Assembly (NCBI RefSeq): GCF_029227915.1
Contig: NC_079884.1
Coordinates: 18,788,001-18,852,000, forward strand
Source of the DNA: Hydractinia symbiolongicarpus
Taxonomy: Eukaryota > Cnidaria > Hydrozoa > Anthoathecata > Hydractiniidae
DNA: 64,000 bases
Reading direction: 5' to 3'
A model generated the notes under the pieces. That model made no database searches, was not told the DNA's origin, and saw only the letters and a list, made by a program, of their open reading frames with translations. Shown here one piece after another: positions 11,691 through 24,336 of the stretch. The position numbers and the translations under genes were made by a program. Within the stretch, counting starts at the first letter, position 1; the number at the start of each line of letters is the position of its first letter.

Positions 11691-12924
11691 CAACAGACTA
11701 CGACGTCCCAAGTTGTTTTCTATTGCGCCATGGCCCTGTAACACCGTCAACTCAGCGTACAATCCTCTCAATGCTGTAATATGGCATTCTGCTGTCTAAT
11801 AAAGACCTCATGCGTAAATCAGGTGGTTCCGAGTGTCTGCACTGGTTACCATTGGGATACTCCTTCCACTCTCAATGGACTATAAAGTCCCAAATCGTTT
11901 TCTATTGCGCCATGGCCTTATAACACCGCCAACTACGCGTACAGTCCTCTAAAGTCTGTTATATGACCGTTTGCCGCCTAATAATGGCCTTACACAAAAA
12001 TCACGCCGCTCCACATGTCTGTGCAGGTTGCCATTGGTCTAGTCCTTCCACTGTTAATGTACTACGACGTCCCAAATCGTTTTACATTGCGCAATAGCCT
12101 TATAACACCATCAACTACGTGTACAGGCCTCTAAAGGCTGTTATATGACCTTTTACCGCCTAATTATGGCCTTACACATAAATCACGGGGTTCCACATGT
12201 CTGGGCAAGTTGCCATTGGTCTAGTCTTTTCACTATCAATACACTACGACGTCCCAAGTTGTTTTCCATTGTGACATGGCCATATAACACCGTCAACTAC
12301 GCGTACAGTCCTTTAAAGTCTGTTATATCACCTTTTGGCGCCTAATAATGACCTTACACTTAAATCACGTGGTTCCGCGTGTCTCTACTGGTTACCATTG
12401 GTTTATTTCCTTGACACTCAATGTACTACAACGTCCCAAATCGTCTTACATTGCGCAATGGCCTTATAACACCGTCAACTACGTGTACTGGCCTCTAAAG
12501 GTTTTTATATGGCCTTTTGCCTCGTAATAACGTCCTTGCACGTAAATCACGTCGTTCCACGTGTCTGTGCATGTTGAGATTGGTCTAGTCCTTCCACTCT
12601 CAATGGACTACGACGTCCCAAGTCGTTTTCCATTACGCCATGGCCTTATAACACCGTCAACTACGTGCACAGGCCTGTAAAGGTTGTTATATAAGCTTTT
12701 GTCGCCTAATAACTGCCTTACACGTAAATCACGTTGTTACACGTGTCTGTTCAGGTTGCCATTGCTCTAGTCCTACCACTACAAATGTACTACGACGTCC
12801 CAAATCGTTTTACATTGCAGAATAGCCTTATAACACCGTCAACTACGTGAGCAGGCCTCTAAAGGCTGTTATATGACCTTTTACCGCCTAATAATGACCT
12901 TACACATCAATCACGTCGTTCCAC

Positions 12925-12945
12925 ATGTCTGGGCAATGCACTACG
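12925..12945 (+). repeat. Truncated monomer junction (31-bp deletion)
   Basis: TGGGCAATGCACTACG at 12929 joins GGGCAA to TGCACTACG and removes GTTGCCATTGGTC… (31 bp). CAA is shared at both breakpoints, a 3-bp microhomology. Confidence 0.88.
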
Positions 12946-13317
12946 ACGTCCCAAGTTGTTTTCCATTGCGTCATGACGTTATAACAACGTCAACTACTTC
13001 TACAAGGCCTCTAAATCCTGTTGTATGCCATTTTGCTGCCTAATAATGGCCTTGCACGCACATCACGTGGTTCCGCGTGTCTGCATTGGTTACGATTGGT
13101 CTATTCCCACCAGTCTCAATGGACTATGACGTCCCAATCGTTTTCCATTGCGTCATGACGTTATAACAACGTCAACTACTTCTACAGGCCTCTAAATCCT
13201 GTTGTATGCCATTTTGCTGCCTAATAATGGCCTTGCACGCAAATCACGTGGTTCCGCGTGTCTGCATTGGTTACCATTGGTCTATTTCCACCAGTCTCAA
13301 CGGACTATGACGTCCCA

Positions 13318-13338
13318 AATAAATTTACCTCTAAAGGC
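13318..13338 (+). repeat. Truncated monomer junction (43-bp deletion)
   Basis: AAATTTACCTCTAAAGG joins AAATTTAC to CTCTAAAGG. It removes 43 bp including the normally constant TATAACACCGTCAAC block. The full-length equivalent is at about 4453-4515. Confidence 0.88.
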
Positions 13339-14399
13339 TGTTATATGAAATTTTGCCGCCTTATAATGGCCTTACACATAAATCACGTCGTTCCACATGT
13401 CTGGGCAAGTTGCCATTGGTCTATTCCTTTCACTATCAACAGACTACGACGTCCCAAGTTGTTTTCCATTGCGCCATGGCCCTGTAACACCGTCAACTCA
13501 GCGTACAATCCTCTCAATGCTGTAATATGGCATTCTGCTGTCTAATAAAGACCTCATGCGTAAATCAGGTGGTTCCGAGTGTCTGCACTGGTTACCATTG
13601 GGATACTCCTTCCACTCTCAATGGACTATAAAGTCCCAAATCGTTTTCTATTGCGCCATGGCCTTATAACACCGCCAACTACGCGTACAGTCCTCTAAAG
13701 TCTGTTATATGACCGTTTGCCGCCTAATAATGGCCTTACACAAAAATCACGCCGCTCCACATGTCTGTGCAGGTTGCCATTGGTCTAGTCCTTCCACTGT
13801 TAATGTACTACGACGTCCCAAATCGTTTTACATTGCGCAATAGCCTTATAACACCATCAACTACGTGTACAGGCCTCTAAAGGCTGTTATATGACCTTTT
13901 ACCGCCTAATTATGGCCTTACACATAAATCACGGGGTTCCACATGTCTGGGCAAGTTGCCATTGGTCTAGTCTTTTCACTATCAATGCACTACGACGTCC
14001 CAAGTTGTTTTCCATTGTGACATGGCCATATAACACCGTCAACTACGCGTACAGTCCTTTAAAGTTTGTTATATCACCTTTTGGCGCCTAATAATGACCT
14101 TACACTTAAATCACGTGGTTCCGCGTGTCTCTACTGGTTACCATTGGTTTATTCCCTTGACACTCAATGTACTACAACGTCCCAAATCGTCTTACATTGC
14201 GCAATGGCCTTATAACACCGTCAACTACGTGTACTGGCCTCTAAAGGTTTTTATATGGCCTTTTGCCTCGTAATAACGTCCTTGCACGTAAATCACGTCG
14301 TTCCACGTGTCTGTGCATGTTGAGATTGGTCTAGTCCTTCCACTCTCAATGGACTTCGACGTCCCAAGTCGTTTTTCATTACGCCATGGCCTTATAACA

Positions 14400-15307
14400 C
14401 CGTCAACTACGTGAACAGGCCTCTAAAGGTTGTTATATGATCTTTTGCCTCCTAATAACATCCTTGCACGTAAATCACGTCGTTCCACGTGTCTGTGCAG
14501 GTTGGCATTGGTCTAGTCCTTCCACTCTCAATGGACAAGACGTCCCAAGTCGTTTTCCATTACGCCATGGCCTTATAACACCGTCAACTACGTGAACAGT
14601 CCTCCAAAGGTTGTTATATGACCTTTTGCCTCCTAATAACGTTCTTGCACGTAAATCACGTCGTTCCACGTGTCTGTGTAAGTTGCCATTGGTCCATTCC
14701 TTTATCTGTTAATGTACTACGACGTCCTAAGTCGTTTTCCATTGCGTCATGACGTTATAACACCGTCAACTACGCGTACAGTCCTCTAAAGTCTATTTTA
14801 TGATCTTTTGCCGCATAACAATGGCCTTACACATAAATCACGTCGTTCCGCATGTCTGTTTAATTTGCCAATGGTCCATTCTTTCCACTCTCAATGCACT
14901 ACAACGCCCCAAGTCTATTTCCATCGCTGCATGACGTTATAACACCGTCAACTACATGTACATGCCTCTAAAGGCTGTTATATGACCTTTTGCCGCCTAA
15001 TAACCGCCTTACACGTAAATGACGTGGTTACACGTGTCTGTTCAGGTTGCCATTCGTCTAGTCCTACCATTACGAATGTACTACGACGTCCCAAATCGTT
15101 TTACATTGCGCAATAGCCTTATAACACCGTCAACTACTTGAGCAGCCCTCTAAAGGTTTTTATATGGCCTTTTCCCGCGTAATAATGGCCTTACACATGA
15201 ATCACGTCGTTCCACATGTCTAGGCAAGTTGCCATTGGTCTGGTCCTTTCACTCTCAATGCACTACGACGTGCCAAGTTGTTTTCCATTGTGCCATGACA
15301 ATATAAT
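14400..15307 (+). repeat. 5-monomer offset satellite block
   Basis: About 14400-14670 is repeated at 15309-15580 (offset 909, 5 x 182 minus 1), with identical diagnostic bases including GAACAGTCCTCCAAAGG. About 14895-15330 recurs at 16532-16965 (offset 1637, 9 monomers), marked by the rare ACAACGCCCCAAGTCTATTT variant. Confidence 0.8.
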
Positions 15308-18300
15308 ACCGTCAACTACGTGAACAGGCCTCTAAAGGTTGTTATATGATCTTTTGCCTCCTAATAACATCCTTGCACGTAAATCACGTCGTTCCACGTG
15401 TCTGTGCAGGTTGGCATTGGTCTAGTCCTTCCACTCTCAATGGACAAGACGTCCCAAGTCGTTTTCCATTACGCCATGGCCTTATAACACCGTCAACTAC
15501 GTGAACAGTCCTCCAAAGGTTGTTATATGACCTTTTGCCTCCTAATAACGTTCTTGCACGTAAATCACGTCGTTCCACGTGTCTATGCAGGTTCGCATTG
15601 GTCTAGTCCTTCCTCTCTCAATAGACTACTACGTCCCAAGTCGTTTTCCATTACGCCATGGCCTTATAACACCGTCAACTACGTGCACAGGCCTGTAAAG
15701 GTTGTTATATAAGCTTTTGTCGCCTAATAACTGCCTTACACGTAAATCACGTTGTTACACGTGTCTGTTCAGGTTGCCATTGCTCTAGTCCTACCACTAC
15801 AAATGTACTACGACGTCCCAAATCGTTTTACATTGCAGAATAGCCTTATAACACCGTCAACTACGTGAGCAGCCCTCTAAAGGTTTTTATATGGCCTTTT
15901 GCCGCCTATTAATGGCCTTACACATAAATCACGTCGTTCCACATGTCTGGGCAAGTTGCCATTGGTCTGGTCCTTTTACTATCAATGCACTACGACGTCC
16001 CAAGTTGTTTTCTATGGTGCCATGACATTATAACACCGTCAACTACTCATACAGTCCTCTAAAGTCTGTTATATGATCTTTTGCCGCCTAGTAATGGCCT
16101 TGCACATAAATCACGTCGTTCCACATGTCTGTGTAAGTTGCCATTGGTCCATTCCTTTATCTGTTAATGTACTACGACGTCCTAAGTCGTTTTCCATTGC
16201 GTCATGACGTTATAACACCGTCAACTACGCGTACAGTCCTCTAAAGTCTATTATATGATCTTTTGCCGCATAACAATGGCCTTACACATAAATCACGTCG
16301 TTCCGCATGTCTGTTTAATTTGCCATTGGTCCATTCTTTCCACTCTCAATGTAATACGATGTCCCAAGTCTTTTTCCATTGCGTCATGACGTTATAACAA
16401 CGTCAACTACTTCTACAGGCCTCTAAATCCTGTTGTATGCCATTTTGTTGCCTAATAAAGGCCCTACACATAAATCACGTCGTTCCACATATCTGGGCAA
16501 GTTGCCATTGGTCTGGTCCTTTCACTCTCAATGCACTACAACGCCCCAAGTCTATTTCCATCGCTGCATGACGTTATAACACCGTCAACTACATGTACAT
16601 GCCTCTAAAGGCTGTTATATGACCTTTTGCCGCCTAATAACCGCCTTACACGTAAATGACGTGGTTACACGTGTCTGTTCAGGTTGCCATTCGTCTAGTC
16701 CTACCACTACGAATGTACTACGACGTCCCAAATCGTTTTACATTGCGCAATAGCCTTATAACACCGTCAACTACTTGAGCAGCCCTCTAAAGGTTTTTAT
16801 ATGGCCTTTTCCCGCGTAATAATGGCCTTACACATGAATCACGTCGTTCCACATGTCTAGGCAAGTTGCCATTGGTCTGGTCCTTTCACTCTCAATGCAC
16901 TACGACGTCCCAAGTTGTTTTCCATTGTGCCATGACAATATAATACCGTCAACTACGTGTACAGGCCTCTAAAGTCTGTTATATGACCTTTTACCGCCTA
17001 ATAATGACCTTACGCATCAATCACGTCGTTCCACATGTCTAGGCAAGTTGCCATTGGTCTGGTCCTTTCACTCTCAATGCACTACGACGTCCCAAGTTGT
17101 TTTCCATTTTGCCATGACATTATAACACCACCAACTACGTGTACAGGCCTCCACACCCTAATATATGACCTTTTGCCGCCTAATTATGACCTTACACTTA
17201 AATCACGTGGTTCCGCGTGTCTCCACTGGTTACCATTGGTTTATTCCCTTGACACTCAATGTACTACAACGTCCCAAATCTTCTTACATTGCGCAATGGC
17301 CTTATAACACCGTCAACTACGTGTACTGGCCTCTAAAGGTTTTTATATGGCCTTTTGCATCGTAATAACGTCCTTGCACGTAAATCACGTCGTTCCACGT
17401 GTCTGTGCAGGTTGAGATTGGTCTAGTCCTTCCACTCTCAATGGACTACGACGTCCCAAGTCGTTTTCCATAACGCCATGGCCTTATAACACCGTCAACT
17501 ACGTGAACAGGCCTCTAAAGGTTGTTATATAACCTTTTGCCGCCTAAAACGGCCTTACACGTAAATCACGTAGTTCCACCTGTCTGTTCAGGTTGCCATT
17601 GCTATAGTCCTACCACTACAAATGTACTACGACATTCCAAATCATTTTACATTGCAGAATAGCCTTATAACACCGTCAACTACGTGAGCAGGCCTCTAAA
17701 GGCTGTTATATGACCTTTTACCGCTTAATAATGACCTTACACTTCAATCACGTCGTTCCACATGTCTGGGCAAGTTGCCATTGGTCTGGTCCTGTCACTC
17801 TCAATGCACTACGACGTCCCAAGTTGTTTTCCATTGCGTCATGACGTTATAACAACGTCAACTACTTCTACAGGCCTCTAAATCCTGTTGTATGCCATTT
17901 TGCTGCCTAATAATGGCCTTACACGCAAGTCACGTGGTTCCGCGTGTCTGCATTGGTTACCATTGGTCTATTCCCACCAGTCTCAATGGACTATGACGTC
18001 CCAATCGTTTTCCATGGCGCCATGACGTTATAACACCGTCAACTACGTGTACAGGCCTCTAAAGGCTGTTATATGACCTTTTGCCGCCTAATAATGACCT
18101 TATACATAAATCACGCCGTTCCACATGTCTGGGCAAGTTGCCATTGGTCTAGTCCTTTCACTATGAATACACTACGACGTCCCAGGTTCTTTTCCATTGC
18201 GCAATAGCGTTATAACACCGTCAACTACGTGAACAGGCCTCTAAAGGATGTTATATGACCTTTTACCGCCTAATAATGGCCTTACACATCAATCACGTCG

Positions 18301-18335
18301 TTCCACATGTCTGGGCAAGTTGCCATTGGTCTGGT
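15308..18335 (+). repeat. ~3.0-kb satellite segment, copy 1 of a 33-monomer offset pair
   Basis: This segment matches 21311-24336 at a constant offset of 6003 (33 x 182 = 6006): 15527 with 21530, 16047 with 22050, 17035 with 23038, 17165 with 23168. It shares rare variants such as ACAGGCCTCCACACCC and CCTGTCACTCTC. Differences are scattered substitutions. The copies diverge upstream of 15308 and beyond about 18335. Confidence 0.85.
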
Positions 18336-18362
18336 CCTTTTACTATCAATGCACTACGATGT

Positions 18363-20000
18363 CCCAAGTTGTTTTCTATGTTGCCATGACATTATAACAC
18401 CGTCAACTACTCATACAGTCCTCTAAAGTCTGTTATATGATCTTTTGCCGCCTAGTAATGGCCTTGCACATAAATCACGTCGTTCCACATGTCTGTGTAA
18501 GTTGCCATTGGTCCATTCCTTTATCTGTTAATGTACTACGACGTCCTAAGTCGTTTTCCATTGCGTCATGACGTTATAACACCGTCAACTACGCGTACAG
18601 TCCTCTAAAGTCTATTATATGATCTTTTGCCGCATAACAATGGCCTTACACATAAATCACGTCGTTCCGCATGTCTGTTTAATTTGCCATTGGTCCATTC
18701 TTTCCACTCTCAATGTAATACGATGTCCCAAGTCTTTTTCCATTGCGTCATGACGTTATAACAACGTCAACTACTTCTACAGGCCTCTAAATCCTGTTGT
18801 ATGCCATTTTGTTGCCTAATAATGGCCCTACACATAAATCACGTCGTTCCACATATCTGGGCAAGTTGCCATTGGTCTGGTCCTTTCACTCTCAATGCAT
18901 TACAACGCCCCAAGTCTATTTCCATCGCTGCATGACGTTATAACACCGTCGACTACATGTACATGCCTCTAAAGGCTGTTATATGACCTTTTGCCGCCTA
19001 ATAACCACCTTACACGTAAATGACGTGGTTACACGTGTCTGTTCAGGTTGCCATTGGTCTGGTCCTTTCACTCTCAATGCACTACAACGCCCCAAGTCTA
19101 TTTCCATCGCTGCATGACGTTATAACACCGTCAACTACTTGAGCAGCCCTCTGAAGGTTTTTATATGGCCTTTTCCCGCGTAATAATGGCCTTACACATG
19201 AATCATGTCGTTCCACATGTCTAGGCAAGTTGCCATTGGTCTGGTCCTTTCACTCTCAATGCACTACGACGTCCCAAGTTGTTTTCCATTGTGCCATGAC
19301 AATATAATACCGTCAACTACGTGTACAGGCCTCTAAAGGCTGTTATATGACCTTTTACCGCCTAATTATGGCCTTACACATAAATCACGGTGTTCCACAT
19401 GTCTGGGCAAGTTGCCATTGGTCTAGTCTTTTCACTATCAATGCACTACGACGTCCCAAGTTGTTTTCCATTGTGACATGGCTATATAACACCGTCAACT
19501 ACGCGTACAGTCCTTTAAAGTCTGTTATATCACCTTTTGGCGCCTAATAATGACCTTACACTTAAATCACGTGGTTCCGCGTGTCTCCACTGGTTACCAT
19601 TGGTTTATTCCCTTGACACTCAATGTACTACAACGTCCCAAATCGTCTTACATTGCGCAATGGCCTTATAACACCGTCAACTACGTGTACTGGCCTCTAA
19701 AGGTTTTTATATGGCCTTTTGCCTCGTAATAACGTCCTTGCACGTAAATCACGTCGTTCCACGTGTCTGTGCAGGTTGAGATTGGTCTAGTCCATCCACT
19801 CTCAATGGACTACGACGTCCCAAGTCGTTTTCCATTACGCCATGGCCTTATAACACCGTCAACTACGTGAACAGGCCTCTAAAGGTTGTTATATGATCTT
19901 TTGCCTCCTAATAACGTCCTTGCACGTAAATCACGTCGTTCCACGTGTCTGTGCAGGTTGGGATTGGTCTAGTCCTACCACTATGAATGTACTACGACGT
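18363..20000 (+). repeat. 9-monomer tandem duplication, copy 1
   Basis: The segment recurs at 20001 with offset 1638, exactly 9 x 182. Rare private variants are shared, including ATGCATTACAACGCCCC, CACCGTCGACTACATG and AATCATGTCG. By eye almost the only difference in the first kilobase is TCTATGTTGCC here against TCTATGGTGCC in copy 2. Confidence 0.88.
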
Positions 20001-21375
20001 CCCAAGTTGTTTTCTATGGTGCCATGACATTATAACACCGTCAACTACTCATACAGTCCTCTAAAGTCTGTTATATGATCTTTTGCCGCCTAGTAATGGC
20101 CTTGCACATAAATCACGTCGTTCCACATGTCTGTGTAAGTTGCCATTGGTCCATTCCTTTATCTGTTAATGTACTACGACGTCCTAAGTCGTTTTCCATT
20201 GCGTCATGACGTTATAACACCGTCAACTACGCGTACAGTCCTCTAAAGTCTATTATATGATCTTTTGCCGCATAACAATGGCCTTACACATAAATCACGT
20301 CGTTCCGCATGTCTGTTTAATTTGCCATTGGTCCATTCTTTCCACTCTCAATGTAATACGATGTCCCAAGTCTTTTTCCATTGCGTCATGACGTTATAAC
20401 AACGTCAACTACTTCTACAGGCCTCTAAATCCTGTTGTATGCCATTTTGTTGCCTAATAATGGCCCTACACATAAATCACGTCGTTCCACATATCTGGGC
20501 AAGTTGCCATTGGTCTGGTCCTTTCACTCTCAATGCATTACAACGCCCCAAGTCTATTTCCATCGCTGCATGACGTTATAACACCGTCGACTACATGTAC
20601 ATGCCTCTAAAGGCTGTTATATGACCTTTTGCCGCCTAATAACCACCTTACACGTAAATGACGTGGTTACACGTGTCTGTTCAGGTTGCCATTGGTCTGG
20701 TCCTTTCACTCTCAATGCACTACAACGCCCCAAGTCTATTTCCATCGCTGCATGACGTTATAACACCGTCAACTACTTGAGCAGCCCTCTGAAGGTTTTT
20801 ATATGGCCTTTTCCCGCGTAATAATGGCCTTACACATGAATCATGTCGTTCCACATGTCTAGGCAAGTTGCCATTGGTCTGGTCCTTTCACTCTCAATGC
20901 ACTACGACGTCCCAAGTTGTTTTCCATTGTGCCATGACAATATAATACCGTCAACTACGTGTACAGGCCTCTAAAGTCTGTTATATCACCTTTTGGCGCC
21001 TAATAATGACCTTACACTTAAATCACGTGGTTCCGCGTGTCTCCACTGGTTACCATTGGTTTATTCCCTTGACACTCAATGTACTACAACGTCCCAAATC
21101 GTCTTACATTGCGCAATGGCCTTATAACACCGTCAACTACGTGTACTGGCCTCTAAAGGTTTTTATATGGCCTTTTGCCTCCTAATAACGTCCTTGCACG
21201 TAAATCACGTCGTTCCACGTGTCTGTGCAGGTTGAGATTGGTCTAGTCCATCCACTCTCAATGGACTACGACGTCCCAAGTCGTTTTCCATTACGCCATG
21301 GCCTTATAACACCGTCAACTACGTGAACAGGCCTCTAAAGGTTGTTATATGATCTTTTGCCTCCTAATAACATCC
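20001..21375 (+). repeat. 9-monomer tandem duplication, copy 2 (lacks one monomer)
   Basis: This is a copy of 18363-20000. The offset is 1638 up to about 20975, then 1456 (19789 with 21245, both carrying the private GTCTAGTCCATCCACTC variant). The monomer at 19347-19528 is therefore absent here. Confidence 0.87.
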
Positions 21376-24336
21376 TTGCACGTAAATCACGTCGTTCCAC
21401 GTGTCTGTGCAGGTTGGCATTGGTCTAGTCCTTCCACTCTCAATGGACAAGACGTCCCAAGTCGTTTTCCATTACGCCATGGCCTTATAACACCGTCAAC
21501 TACGTGAACAGTCCTCCAAAGGTATTTATATGACCTTTTGCCTCCTAATAACGTTCTTGCACGTAAATCACGTCGTTCCACGTGTCTATGCAGGTTTGCA
21601 TTGGTCTAGTCCTTCCTCTCTCAATAGACTACTACGTCCCAAGTCGTTTTCCATTACGCCATGGCCTTATAACACCGTCAACTACGTGCACAGGCCTGTA
21701 AAGGTTGTTATATAAGCTTTTGTCGCCTAATAACTGCCTTACACGTAAATCACGTTGTTACACGTGTCTGTTCAGGTTGCCATTGCTCTAGTCCTACCAC
21801 TACAAATGTACTACGACGTCCCAAATTGTTTTACATTGCGGAATAGCCTTATAACACCGTCAACTACGTGAGCAGCCCTCTAAAGGTTTTTATATGGCCT
21901 TTTGCCGCCTATTAATGGCCTTACACATAAATCACGTCGTTCCACATGTCTGGGCAAGTTGCCATTGGTCTGGTCCTTTTACTATCAATGCACTACGACG
22001 TCCCAAGTTGTTTTCTATGGTGCCATGACATTATAACACCGTCAACTACTCATACAGTCCTCTAAAGTCTGTTATATGATCTTTTGCCGCCTAGTAATGG
22101 CCTTGCACATAAATCACGTCGTTCCACATGTCTGTGTAAGTTGCCATTGGTCCATTCCTTTATCTGTTAATGTACTACGACGTCCTAAGTCGTTTTCCAT
22201 TGCGTCATGACGTTATAACACCGTCAACTACGCGTACAGTCCTCTAAAGTCTATTATATGATCTTTTGCCGCATAACAATGGCCTTACACATAAATCACG
22301 TCGTTCCGCATGTCTGTTTAATTTGCCATTGGTCCATTCTTTCCACTCTCAATGTAATACGATGTCCCAAGTCTTTTTCCATTGCGTCATGACGTTATAA
22401 CAACGTCAACTACTTCTACAGGCCTCTAAATCCTGTTGTATGCCATTTTGTTGCCTAATAATGGCCCTACACATAAATCACGTCGTTCCACATATCTGGG
22501 CAAGTTGCAATTGGTCTGGTCCTTTCACTCTCAATGCACTACAACGCCCCAAGTCTATTTCCATCGCTGCATGACGTTATAACACCGTCAACTACATGTA
22601 CATGCCTCTAAAGGCTGTTATATGACCTTTTGCCGCCTAATAACCGCCTTACACGTAAATGACGTGGTTACACGTGTCTGTTCAGGTTGCCATTCGTCTA
22701 GTCCTACCACTACGAATGTACTACGACGTCCCAAATCGTTTTACATTGCGCAATAGCTTTATAACACCGTCAACTACTTGAGCAGCCCTCTGAAGGTTTT
22801 TATATGGCCTTTTCCCGCGTAATAATGGCCTTACACATGAATCACGTCGTTCCACATGTCTAGGCAAGTTGCCATTGGTCTGGTCCTTTCACTCTCAATG
22901 CACTACGACGTCCCAAGTTGTTTTCCATTGTGCCATGACAATATAATACCGTCAACTACGTGTACAGGCCTCTAAAGGCTGTTATATGACCTTTTACCGC
23001 CTAATAATGACCTTACGCATCAATCACGTCGTTCCACATGTCTAGGCAAGTTGCCATTGGTCTGGTCCTTTCACTCTCAATGCACTACGACGTCCCAAGT
23101 TGTTTTCCATTTTGCCATGACATTATAACACCACCAACTACGTGTACAGGCCTCCACACCCTAATATATGACCTTTTGCCGCCTAATTATGACCTTACAC
23201 TTAAATCACGTGGTTCCGCGTGTCTCCACTGGTTACCATTGGTTTATTCCCTTGACACTCAATGTACTACAACGTCCCAAATCGTCTTACATTGCGCAAT
23301 GGCCTTATAACACCGTCAACTACGTGTACTGGCCTCTAAAGGTTTTTATATGGCCTTTTGCATCGTAATAACGTCCTTGCACGTAAATCACGTCGTTCCA
23401 CGTGTCTGTGCAGGTTGAGATTGGTCTAGTCCTTCCACTCTCAATGGACTACGACGTCCCAAGTCGTTTTCCATAACGCCATGGCCTTATAACACCGTCA
23501 ACTACGTGAACAGGCCTCTAAAGGTTGTTATATAACCTTTTGCCGCCTAAAACGGCCTTACACGTAAATCACATAGTTCCACCTGTCTGTTCAGGTTGCC
23601 ATTGCTATAGTCCTACCACTATCAATGTACTACGACGTTCCAAATCGTTTTACATTGCGGAATAGCCTTATAACACCGTCAACTACGTGAGCAGGCCTCT
23701 AAAGGCTGTTATATGACCTTTTACCGCCTAATAATGACCTTACACTTCAATCACGTCGTTCCACATGTCTGGGCAAGTTGCCATTGGTCTGGTCCTGTCA
23801 CTCTCAATGCACTACGACGTCCCAAGTTGTTTTCCATTGCGTCATGACGTTATAACAACGTCAACTACTTCTACAGGCCTCTAAATCCTGTTGTATGCCA
23901 TTTTGCTGCCTAATAATGGCCTTACACGCAAGTCACGTGGTTCCGCGTGTCTACATTGGTTACAATTGGTCTATTCCCACCAGTCTCAATGGACTATGAC
24001 GTCCCAATCGTTTTCCATGGCGCCGTGACGTTATAACACCGTCAACTACGTGTACAGGCCTCTAAAGGCTGTTATATGACCTTTTGCCGCCTAATAATGA
24101 CCTTATACATAAATCACGCCGTTCCACATGTCTGGGCAAGTTGCCATTGGTCTAGTCCTTTCACTATGAATACACTACGACGCCCCAGGTTCTTTTCCAT
24201 TGCGCAATAGCGTTATAACACCGTCAACTACGTGAACAGGCCTCTAAAGGATGGTTTATGACCTTTTACCGCCTAATAATGGCCTTACACATCAATCACG
24301 TCGTTCCACATGTCTGGGCAAGTTGCCATTGGTTTA
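21311..24336 (+). repeat. ~3.0-kb satellite segment, copy 2 of a 33-monomer offset pair
   Basis: This is the copy of 15308-18335 (offset 6003). The pair flanks the 18363-21375 duplication. Copy-specific changes include GTATTTATATGACC near 21525 and GGATGGTTTATGACC near 24250. Confidence 0.85.

Larger units (their letters stand above)
11688..14410 (+). repeat. 10-monomer offset duplication (11688-~12660 and 13434-~14410) with two internal deletions
   Basis: The two copies lie 1746 bp apart (12145 with 13891). This is 10 x 182 = 1820 minus 74, and 74 is exactly the sum of a 31-bp deletion at 12936/12937 and a 43-bp deletion near 13328 located between the copies. The intervening 12660-13433 region consists of other satellite variants, several ending in TTCTACAGGCCTCTAAATCC. 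Confidence 0.85.

Noticed and set aside
1832-21581. Minus-strand 64-68 codon open frames (for example 5651-5857 and 21387-21581)
   Set aside because: They are confined to one monomer variant copied with its block, read opposite to the array, and restate the same satellite sequence.
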